Shown here in pieces: positions 1 through 5,643 of a stretch of DNA of 10,191 nucleotides (the stretch's first letter is position 1; every line of letters starts with the position of its first letter). A program made the position numbers and the translations under genes. Under the pieces are notes generated by a model. It saw only the letters and a program-made list of their open reading frames with translations. It searched no databases and was not told the origin of the DNA. Where the stretch lies: contig LSSN01002754.1 of assembly GCA_001970855.1 (NCBI GenBank), positions 1 to 10,191 of the forward strand, written 5' to 3'. This stretch comes from Smittium culicis. Its lineage: Eukaryota > Kickxellomycota > Harpellomycetes > Harpellales > Legeriomycetaceae.

Positions 1-253
1 ACTTCAGCTCGTTTATCTTGTACTGGATCCCATTCTACTTCACCCTCAAGTTCGTTGCCATCGCTTGGTTAATGCTCCCAGCAACCAGAGTAATTATCGT
101 TAATATTTTAATTTTACTTTTCTTTCTATTTCTTAAACGATCATTAACTATACTTTCACAAATTATTTTTAGGGCGCTGAAAAGCTGTACTTTAGTTACG
201 TCCAACCTGCATTCACCGAATTCAACGCTAACTACAGCCAAAAAAATAACTAA
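1..253 (+). CDS. TB2/DP1/HVA22 (Yop1/REEP-like) membrane-shaping protein, 3' end only
   Basis: This is the C-terminal part of a reticulon-like ER membrane-curvature protein of the Yop1/REEP5 family; the 5' part lies left of the window. In frame from position 3, exon 3-89 encodes a hydrophobic hairpin half (YWIPFYFTLKFVAIAWLMLP), and exon 173-253 continues with RGAEKLYFSYVQPAF and ends at TAA 251-253. The joined W-L-M-L-P-x-T-R-G-A-x-x-L-Y-x-x-Y-V-x-P pattern is the family signature at the end of the second membrane hairpin. The intron (90-172, 83 nt) is phase 0 with GTAATT and TTTTTAG boundaries; reading through it destroys the signature. Only about 55 residues are visible, with a short polar tail (NANYSQKNN) after the domain. 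The family uses hydrophobic wedges to tubulate ER membrane. The neighbouring gene is convergent, with a 189-bp spacer. Family assignment is strong; the exact orthologue (Yop1 or another REEP) cannot be decided. Confidence 0.85.
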
Positions 254-325
254 ATACAAAAATTTTATCCCCGTTTGTTTTTTTATATTATACTATTGTT
301 TAGTCTTTTACCCGATATTCACGTA

Positions 326-331
326 AATAAA
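326..331 (+). terminator. Candidate poly(A) signal of the Yop1/REEP-like gene
   Basis: AATAAA lies 73 nt after the stop codon on the + strand, in the spacer between two convergent genes. In AT-rich DNA this hexamer also occurs by chance, so position is the main support. No equally clear AATAAA is seen for the convergent GPHR gene on the - strand in the same spacer. Confidence 0.4.
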
Positions 332-442
332 TTTTATCACTTTCCCCTCTCCAAAAAATATATATCAATAATAATTTATGCTTTCAAGTCCTACCATAAT
401 TGATAATAACAAAAATTCGTCAAAGTAAGCTATTTTAAGATT

Positions 443-2491
443 TCAAATGCCGACGTAGCAGTCGAATTTGTCGGCCTTCAGCTGGTGGACAAAGTACAGC
501 ACGACGAACGAGATGAGGACAGAGAAGATAAAGATGACGTCGAACCACAGCTGGTAGAAGCTGAACTCGATCCTGCCCAAATTGAGGATGATCAGTTCGC
601 GGTACTTTATGGGCAAATTCGTGCGCATCATTAGTGCAGTGGACAAGCTGTAGAAGCCCATGATCTGCGACAGGAACAGCGCTGATCCATTGCTGCCGTT
701 GCTTGATTGCGGGTGATGCCGTTGTAGGCGGTGTGACGGCAATGTGCCCAAACTGGACGTTCTAGGGCGCGCCGACGTGAGGGCGGCGAAGTGGCGGAGC
801 AGGCCGCTGATCGAGCACGTCACCATGACGCCGACGAGCAGGAAGCTGAGCTGCTGCGTCCAGAACTGCTCGTCGAGTTTCGCGATATCGAAATTCTTCG
901 CCACGATTGCCAGCATGTTCGTCACCGGATCCGTGCCGCCGACTCTGTGCATCAGTATATTCGTCAGAGCCTAAATGATTTATTTTAACGGGGTTAAATT
1001 TTTATTTATTGAAGCTTAAATTAAATAAAATTAGATTTTTTTTGATTACAATGAATATTTTGTACACGCAGTAGAAGCTGAAGAAGTAGCCCGTTGCGTT
1101 CTGGAACTTGCCGAGCCGCGTCTGCGTGGCGTCCCACTTCGCCTTTGCTGCAACCAGGCTGCGCACGTCGCTGCTGAGCTGGTCGCACACCGCAGCCATC
1201 GTCTTGTACTCGGCCTCCATCCGCCTCAGCGCGTGCTCGCTTTTGCTGCCGCCGTAGCTGTACAGCACCGGCTTCACTGAAGTCGATATTTTCGTTATCA
1301 GCCGCTTGATTGCGCCTGCACCGCTACGCTGCACTTTCAGCGGTTGCTGCTGTTGCTGGGACGCAGCTTGCGCGTTGATGCTTGCCTGCAGCGCCGATAT
1401 TTCACGGCTTTTCAGGTCCAGCAGTTTGTGCGAATTCATCAGCTGCTCCTCAGCCACCAGTATCTGATCCTCTGTCACTTTCCTATGTTTTTATTCATTT
1501 TTTTTTTAAAAGTAATGTACAATAATAACGCACATCATAAAATTAGAAAGCAAAAAAAAAAAGAAAATTATTAAAATGGTGAAAGAAATGACCGCAATAC
1601 CTGCTGAACATGACCATAGAGTTGTAGGGACTGTTGACGGCACCAAACCCAGCGAGTATGGCCATCAGCGTAACGCCGACGACGCCGACTCGTGCCATGT
1701 ACGGCTCGATATCCAGCAAACCTATTCACGTTGTTTATTATTTTTCTTGAATGAAATTTGAGAAATATAATTGAATATGTCTGATAAGTTGCTAAGAGAA
1801 ATTTACCTGTAGAGTGATCGAGCTTATTTATCGGGAACCAGATTCCGATTTTCCAGAAGAAGTAAAAGAAGACGGACCAGCATACGGATGATAGGACATG
1901 ACGGTTTCTGTTTGTGAAAGCGAAGAGCTGCGAAACGATCAAGTAGCTCTGGAGGTACGGGATGACGAAGAGAACGATGAAGAGGAGACTGGAGACGAGC
2001 AATTTCCAAAAGTATCTCCGGACCCTAGAGCGAATTTTTGTTAAAAATATTAAATAAAAGCAATTGAAGTCGAGTATTAATTCTTTGTTTCTTTTTTAAG
2101 TTATTTTTTGTTTTAGAGAGAAAAATGAGTGACTTGCTGTTGATCGAGGATCTGCTGGATTTCAAATATCATTAGTTCGAGTATTGTGCAGCTTAGAGCA
2201 AACGTAATAGAGAACATATAGGTCAAAATATCGGCATTATTATCACGCACAGGCTTATGCGCTATAAATCCAGCATTTAAAAAAAAAAAATAAGCTTTTG
2301 GCTCTTGAGTAAAAAATTATTGTAAAAAAAAAAGTGAAGGGACCTGTAACTGAACTGAATTTATTTTCGGTGATGTATGTATTGGAGTGGTTGTTTGTGC
2401 TTTTATTGATGAACGTATGTGCAATGTATTCAGAGGAAAATACGTAGAAGCCGAAAATTGAGCCGAGGATAGCAACCAAATCGACAAACAT
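443..2491 (-). CDS. Golgi pH regulator (GPHR/GPR89-type) membrane protein, six exons
   Basis: Homologues (GPHR, plant GTG proteins) are multi-pass Golgi/ER membrane proteins needed for luminal acidification. The CDS is complement(join(443-970, 1050-1482, 1601-1721, 1807-2024, 2138-2261, 2344-2491)), 1572 nt, 523 aa; all phases agree. Hallmarks in order: N-terminal membrane segments; FSITFALSCTILELMIFEI (65-83); WKIGIWFP; the core ARVGVVGVTLMAILAGFGAVN (173-193); a coiled central domain with a Q5 tract (205-315); GYFFSFYCVYKIFI joined across an intron to ALTNILMHRVGGTDPVTN; LSFLLVGVMVTCSISGLL; and the C-terminal ALFLSQIMGFYSLSTALMM and WFDVIFIFSVLISF. It is longer than the roughly 455-residue animal proteins, with extra residues near 30-50, in the central domain and before the last helices. 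ATG 2491 is the first in-frame ATG. Four introns are GT-AG; intron 2025-2137 is best read as GC-AG. Middle and 3' exons are clearly richer in GC than the first exons and introns. Confidence 0.9.
2025..2137 (-). other. GC-AG intron inside the GPHR gene
   Basis: On the - strand the upstream exon ends ..GATCAACA and is followed by GCAAGT, the usual donor of GC-AG introns; the acceptor is CTCTAG before GTCCGG. This 113-nt intron joins LDQ-Q-VRRYFWKLL in the frame needed by both conserved flanks. The only nearby GT (CAA|GTCACT) would leave the downstream exon in the wrong frame. The splice has not been observed directly; it is inferred from frame and homology. Confidence 0.65.
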
Positions 2492-2848
2492 GTTTTCTAG
2501 TATTTTTTTTTTTTTGTGATTAGGGATTAAAGAGTTGATGCATGTATAGTGAATTTCAATATATATTTTTGGAAAAAGGATAGAAAAAACCAAAAGAATT
2601 TATTTTTTGATATAGGATAGCAATAATTATAAGATTGGTACTACTTCCCCGCAATATACGAGCAATATTTTTTTTAATGGTCAATATTATTGTGCATAAA
2701 TTACTAGAATATATTAATAGAATGATTAAAAGGTTAATAAAGGCTGTAATTATTTTATAAATTTCTACTTTGAGGTGGTTGTTGAAGTATATTTCAATCT
2801 TTAAAAGAGTATTAGTAGCAAATATATGAATAGAGAAAAATGAGGAAA

Positions 2849-2854
2849 TTTATT
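2849..2854 (-). terminator. Candidate poly(A) signal of the DUF3759 gene
   Basis: AATAAA on the - strand (TTTATT on +), 108 nt after the stop codon of the CipC-like gene and before the GPHR leader. It is in a plausible position but lies in AT-rich sequence. Confidence 0.35.
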
Positions 2855-2915
2855 TAGAGTGAGAATGAAGTATTATAAAAATATAGATAAAAGTCGATTT
2901 AATTGAGGGTATAAA

Positions 2916-2955
2916 TGGAATGGAATGGAAGGGAAGAGAAGAGAAGAGAAGGGGA
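2916..2955. repeat. Pentanucleotide microsatellite, (TGGAA)3 GGGAA (GAGAA)3 GGGGA
   Basis: Eight consecutive 5-bp units, all purine on the + strand apart from the T of TGGAA, lie just beyond the stop codon of the DUF3759 gene. In that gene's transcript this is a pyrimidine-rich 3' UTR tract. The two unit types suggest stepwise slippage and point mutation of one ancestral pentamer. Confidence 0.85.
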
Positions 2956-2961
2956 AAGTGA

Positions 2962-3831
2962 TTAGTAGCCTTGGTTATAGCCACCCTGGTTGTATCCGCC
3001 TTGGTTGTAACCTTGGTCATATCCACCGCCTTGGTTGTAGTTTTGGTTGTAGCCGCCTTGGTTTCCGCCAGAGCCGAACTGGTCAAAGGTGGAAGCTTCT
3101 CCGTAACCAGTGTTGTTGTCGTAAGTGTATTGGGGTTGGTTTTCGTCAGCATATTTAGTTTCCATGGCGAGGACGGCGTCTCTTGCAGCGGTCTGAGCAA
3201 CGACGTCGCGGGTCATACCGCTTTGCAAATTACCGCTGGTTTCGAAGTACTTGACGGCTTTAGCAGCGGCGAAAGCGGCGAGCATTTTCTTGAGAGTGCT
3301 GTGCGAGACTTTCTTACCGGATTTCTTCTGCTTGTTTTCGTACCACTTGAGGGCTTGCCAAGCGGCGGCACCGGCGATGACCTGGTGCATTTTGCTGGAC
3401 TTTCCTTTTTTGGCATCGAAAATTCCGCGGTCACCGGTCTGGCCAAACTGTTCCATTTGGGAGAAGCTGTCTTGCAGTTCGTTCATGTCGAAGCCTTGGA
3501 GATCGCGGGCGCCAACGGTCTCGGGGACGGTGATGTTGGATATACCGGCAGTGTCACCATCAGAGAAGATGTTCATGTACTCTTCAATGCTGAGGTCTTG
3601 GTCAGGGATTTCAAAGCCGTCGTTTTGACTGTAGCTCTGGTTGTAGCCTTGGTCATAACCGCCGCCCTGGTTGTAGCCACCTTGGTTGTAGCCGCTGCCT
3701 TGGTTGTATCCTTGGTCGTAACCGCCGCCCTGGTTGTAGTTTTGGTCGTAGCCGGCGCCTTGGTTATAGTTTTGGTTGTAGCCTTGGTCGTAGCCGCCAC
3801 CTTGGTTGTTTCCGTAGTTTCCAGAGTACAT
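2962..3831 (-). CDS. DUF3759/CipC-like protein with Gly/Tyr/Asn/Gln-rich repeat arms
   Basis: An intronless, complete ORF of 289 aa. Residues 1-70 are GGYDQGYNQ/GGYNQ-type repeats; 71-145 are an acidic linker (for example DLSIEEYMNIFSDGD); about 146-230 match the DUF3759 fold of the fungal CipC family: SKMHQVIAGAAAWQALKWYE, then VSHSTLKKMLAAFAAAKAVK and an Ala-rich last helix. The typical family pattern is H-x-[LV]-I-A-G-A-A-[AS]-[FW]-x-A-x-K-x-Y-E followed by V-S-H and a helix ending in x-A-x-A. Residues 255-289 return to the GGYNQ repeats. CipC was described as induced by concanamycin in Aspergillus, but the domain has no settled biochemical role. There is no signal peptide or membrane segment, so it is probably cytosolic. 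ATG 3831 is chosen because it is the first ATG downstream of a good TATA box; the frame extends upstream without another ATG. The arms resemble prion-like, condensate-forming sequences (inference). Confidence 0.85.
   Translation of the reverse strand: MYSGNYGNNQGGGYDQGYNQNYNQGAGYDQNYNQGGGYDQGYNQGSGYNQGGYNQGGGYDQGYNQSYSQNDGFEIPDQDLSIEEYMNIFSDGDTAGISNITVPETVGARDLQGFDMNELQDSFSQMEQFGQTGDRGIFDAKKGKSSKMHQVIAGAAAWQALKWYENKQKKSGKKVSHSTLKKMLAAFAAAKAVKYFETSGNLQSGMTRDVVAQTAARDAVLAMETKYADENQPQYTYDNNTGYGEASTFDQFGSGGNQGGYNQNYNQGGGYDQGYNQGGYNQGGYNQGY
2965..3070 (-). repeat. C-terminal GGYNQ/GYDQ coding repeat
   Basis: Degenerate tandem DNA repeats (on + seen as TTGGTTGTA / GCCGCC / TTGGTCATA words) encode GGYNQ, NYNQ, GYDQ units at the C-terminus of the DUF3759 protein. 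The units share words with the N-terminal array, so the two arms probably arose from the same motif. Confidence 0.8.
3620..3820 (-). repeat. N-terminal GYDQGYNQ coding repeat
   Basis: A degenerate array with mostly 15-27 nt units (GGGYDQGYNQ, GAGYDQNYNQ, GSGYNQGGYNQ) encodes residues 4-70 of the DUF3759 protein. Synonymous variation between units indicates that the peptide pattern is conserved more than the DNA, which argues for selection on the protein sequence. Confidence 0.8.
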
Positions 3832-3964
3832 TGTGATTGTATATAGAATAAGAAGGGGGTTTGATTGTACAAGTATGGGTAATAAGGGTGATGATAAGAG
3901 AATCAAAAAGTGAGAATACTTTGAAGTTTAATTTAGAAGAAGAAAAAAGCTATATCGAGCTGAG

Positions 3965-3972
3965 TATTTATA
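3965..3972 (-). promoter_or_regulatory. TATA box of the DUF3759/CipC-like gene
   Basis: TATAAATA on the - strand in the context CCTATAAATACTC, 134 bp upstream of the ATG. There is no other ATG between it and the start codon, and the intervening leader is pyrimidine-rich, so a start site about 30 bp downstream would give a leader near 100 nt. This suggests a strong, possibly inducible promoter. Confidence 0.65.
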
Positions 3973-4395
3973 GGAAAAATTGGAAGCTTTGTATGCAAAA
4001 AAATAAAAGGCGAAGAATTAATTGTGGCTACTATTCGTTTACTGATATTAAGGGCTTTATTCGCCGAATAGAGAGGATTTTGGCTGTAAACAGAAAGCTT
4101 TTATGCACTTAAAGGAAGTTTTGGCCACTAATAAAGAAGCATTTTTAGCGCATAGTGAGTGTTTTTTTCGGCTTCAAATAAGGAGATTTTTATGCGCAGA
4201 AATTGATAGTTCGTGTGATAGGCCAGCCGATTGGCCCACAACTCTCCCTACTAGCCAAGGATTGCCCATTAATATCTGAGCCAATGAGCGCCCGTAGCGA
4301 TGACGGCGAGACAGAATAAACAACAAATAAAATCCTTCTCTGTGCAGACCCAATTCTCTTTTCCCCAGCAATTCCCACACAAAGTTCCTGAGCAA

Positions 4396-4403
4396 TATTT
4401 AAG
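4396..4403 (+). promoter_or_regulatory. TATA-like element upstream of the tandem arrays
   Basis: TATTTAAG lies 14 bp before the start of a C-rich tandem array and about 250 bp before the first ATG on this strand. Its position relative to an ATG-free leader suggests a core promoter, but the match is imperfect and no transcript is known. Confidence 0.3.
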
Positions 4404-4416
4404 CTTCTCACCTCAG

Positions 4417-4455
4417 CACTCTACCTCTGCACTCCAACTCTGCATTCTACCTCTG
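4417..4455 (+). repeat. Tandem repeat, 3 x 13 bp (CACTCTACCTCTG)
   Basis: Units CACTCTACCTCTG (4417-4429), CACTCCAACTCTG (4430-4442) and CATTCTACCTCTG (4443-4455) are head to tail with one or two differences. The array is directly followed by a second array with another unit. Confidence 0.85.
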
Positions 4456-4506
4456 CTAAACACAGCTCTAGACTAAACACAGCTCTAAGCTAAACGCAGC
4501 CCTATT
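4456..4506 (+). repeat. Tandem repeat, 3 x 17 bp (CTAAACACAGCTCTAGA)
   Basis: Units CTAAACACAGCTCTAGA (4456-4472), CTAAACACAGCTCTAAG (4473-4489) and CTAAACGCAGCCCTATT (4490-4506) abut the 13-bp array without a gap. Two independent short arrays side by side mark a local replication-slippage hotspot or repeated protein-binding sites. Confidence 0.85.
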
Positions 4507-4654
4507 GCTGCACTACTACTTGACGTTGTATATTCAGCTTATTCTCTAAAAATTTAAACTCCAAAGAGTTTTGGCGATAAGATAAACCAGCCCAGAACTC
4601 AGATTCCGACTTTATCCCTGTTTTCCTCCCATCTTTAATTTTCCATCAAAAACA

Positions 4655-4747
4655 ATGAATCCACCTCGCTTCCAGCCAATCACGCACATAAACCACTTGT
4701 GGCCAATGGTATTATATCTTGTGACCTCAACAGCTGCTGCGAATTAA
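4655..4747 (+). CDS. Candidate 30-residue micro-ORF with a membrane-like C-terminal half
   Basis: This is the first ATG after the TATA-like string at 4396, with A at -3 (AACAATGA). It encodes 30 residues: a proline-containing start (MNPPRFQPITH), then LWPMVLYLVTSTAAAN, which could form one short membrane helix, followed by TAA. An AATAAA lies at 4935-4940. I do not recognise it. The spacing R-F-x-P-I...W-P...Y faintly recalls small mitochondrial inner-membrane subunits such as ATP synthase subunit j, but the family's downstream N-D-P-R-N-P motif is absent, so this is not an assignment. It could also be the first exon of a longer spliced gene (a GTATTA donor-like string follows the internal ATG) or a chance ORF. 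No codon-bias evidence is possible at this length. Confidence 0.2.
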   Translation: MNPPRFQPITHINHLWPMVLYLVTSTAAAN

Positions 4748-4796
4748 AGGTATTGAAAACGACCAGACTAATACGCAATTAATCACAATCTCTAAT

Positions 4797-4826
4797 CCAA
4801 TCTACACCAATCTACACCAATCTACA
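4797..4826 (+). repeat. Tandem repeat, 3 x 10 bp (CCAATCTACA)
   Basis: Three perfect CCAATCTACA units, each beginning with a CCAAT pentamer. It follows the micro-ORF stop by about 50 nt. It could be simple slippage, or a cluster of sites for a CCAAT-binding factor serving the - strand DUF3759 gene or a + strand transcript. Confidence 0.9.
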
Positions 4827-4934
4827 CGCACACTCCAAAGAATACCAATCCACGCAGTATACAATCTTTTTGTCGCGCTCTGTAGAAAATAGGCCAATAT
4901 TTCGTAACTGCCACTACAGGAACGCAAAAGTATC

Positions 4935-4940
4935 AATAAA
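4935..4940 (+). terminator. Candidate poly(A) signal for a + strand transcript
   Basis: AATAAA on the + strand, 187 nt after the micro-ORF stop. It has no annotated gene to serve, so its value depends on whether the 4396-4940 unit is transcribed. Confidence 0.2.
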
Positions 4941-5566
4941 AGTAGCACATGTGCAAACCCTTTTTATTTCTATAAATGTAATTAATAAACTCTAAAACCA
5001 AGTGGCGCTAATGTTGAGTATCTTGGCATTTTTCTTACCCAACAATCACCTACCCGCCACCCTCCAAATATCTAATTCATCAACTTCCGCTCAACTCTTT
5101 TTTGGTTTTTTTAATTAACTTTTTCATCGCCAAAATCTAAATACCCAGCAAACTCACCCCTAGCTGGCACAACGTCAAACTCCATAATACCCATCGGCTC
5201 TAACCCTAACTCAACAAATTACAAATTAAAAGATTTTGTCAACCAAGTTCACTTTTGAATATACGTTTCAAATTCCTTGAAAATTTCCTGAATCTGTGGC
5301 GCAAATTACCTAATAAAAATCCTTACATTACTAATTAGCTACTTTTTATCTCCCTTGTCTTATCAAAAGTTGCTTTTCAACACGTTTCTTCGTAATCACA
5401 TTACATATTATAAACACATCTCATGCCAATTTATAATTAGTATAGTGTAATATTTGATACAATAGCCTAAAACATGGTTTGATTATACGTTTCATATACC
5501 AGGCGATTCTAATAATCATTGTGTCAAAACTAAATCCAATTTTCAAAATCATTAAATTAAAATGAT

Positions 5567-5572
5567 TTTATT
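5567..5572 (-). terminator. Candidate poly(A) signal of the GGT gene
   Basis: AATAAA on the - strand (TTTATT on +), 71 nt after the GGT stop codon. Between the stop and this hexamer lies a T-rich run (- strand). The position fits a short 3' UTR. Confidence 0.4.
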
Positions 5573-5643
5573 ATATAGATACATTCAGAAAAACAAAAAA
5601 AAAATTGATTTACAACAAAGAAACGTAAAAATGGTTTGAAAAT

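Larger units (their letters stand above)
2492..2961. other. Intergenic region: CipC-like 3' end and GPHR 5' flank
   Basis: Both flanking genes read on the - strand. The right part holds a pentamer microsatellite (2916-2955) and a poly(A) signal on the - strand (TTTATT at 2849-2854), both 3' of the DUF3759 gene. The left part is the presumed GPHR promoter and leader: very AT-rich, with a 13-T run near 2502-2514 and one short out-of-frame upstream ORF on the - strand (2543 down to 2520, ATG plus six codons and TAA) that ends 28 nt before the GPHR ATG. A TATAAAAT string (2752-2759, - strand) lies about 260 bp upstream of that ATG but is weak evidence in such DNA. No gene is seen here. Confidence 0.5.
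3832..5643. other. 1.8-kb intergenic region between the GGT and DUF3759 genes
   Basis: No large gene is supported. The left part (3832 to about 4300) is the DUF3759 promoter: TATA box, a CCAAT on the - strand at 4230-4234 and one on + at 4281-4285. From about 4390 to 4940 there is a more balanced, C-rich stretch on the + strand with a TATA-like string, two tandem arrays, a 30-codon ORF, further CCAAT motifs (4676-4680, 4703-4707), a third array and an AATAAA; these may form a small + strand transcription unit. From about 4950 to 5640 the sequence is AT-rich, with only the 3' flank of the GGT gene recognisable. Confidence 0.5.

Noticed and set aside
744..988. + strand ORFs opposite the GPHR last exon
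   Set aside because: They are shadows of a GC-rich exon whose - strand reading has conserved membrane segments and correct splice phases.
1571..2002. Reading 1571-2002 (- strand) as one continuous ORF
   Set aside because: The frame passes through an intron (1722-1806) with GTAAAT and AATAG boundaries. After removal, the conserved ARVGVVGVTLMAILAGFGAV region appears in a different frame.
2971..3846. Long + strand ORF (291 codons) antisense to the DUF3759 gene
   Set aside because: Its translation is a Val/Leu/Ala-rich shadow of the GYNQ repeat codons, which leave no stops on the opposite strand. The - strand frame has a recognisable domain, a TATA box and a proper ATG.
3861..4112. + strand ORF of 83 codons in the DUF3759 promoter region
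   Set aside because: It overlaps the leader and TATA box of the gene on the other strand, has a Lys-rich, featureless translation and matches no family I know.
4174..4411. Two overlapping - strand ORFs of 73 codons
   Set aside because: They overlap in different frames, show no domain or codon signal, and sit in promoter-like DNA with CCAAT motifs.
4655..4747. ATP synthase subunit j (Atp18-like) assignment for the micro-ORF
   Set aside because: Only a loose R-F...W-P...Y spacing agrees; the conserved C-terminal N-D-P-R-N-P part is absent in the visible frame.
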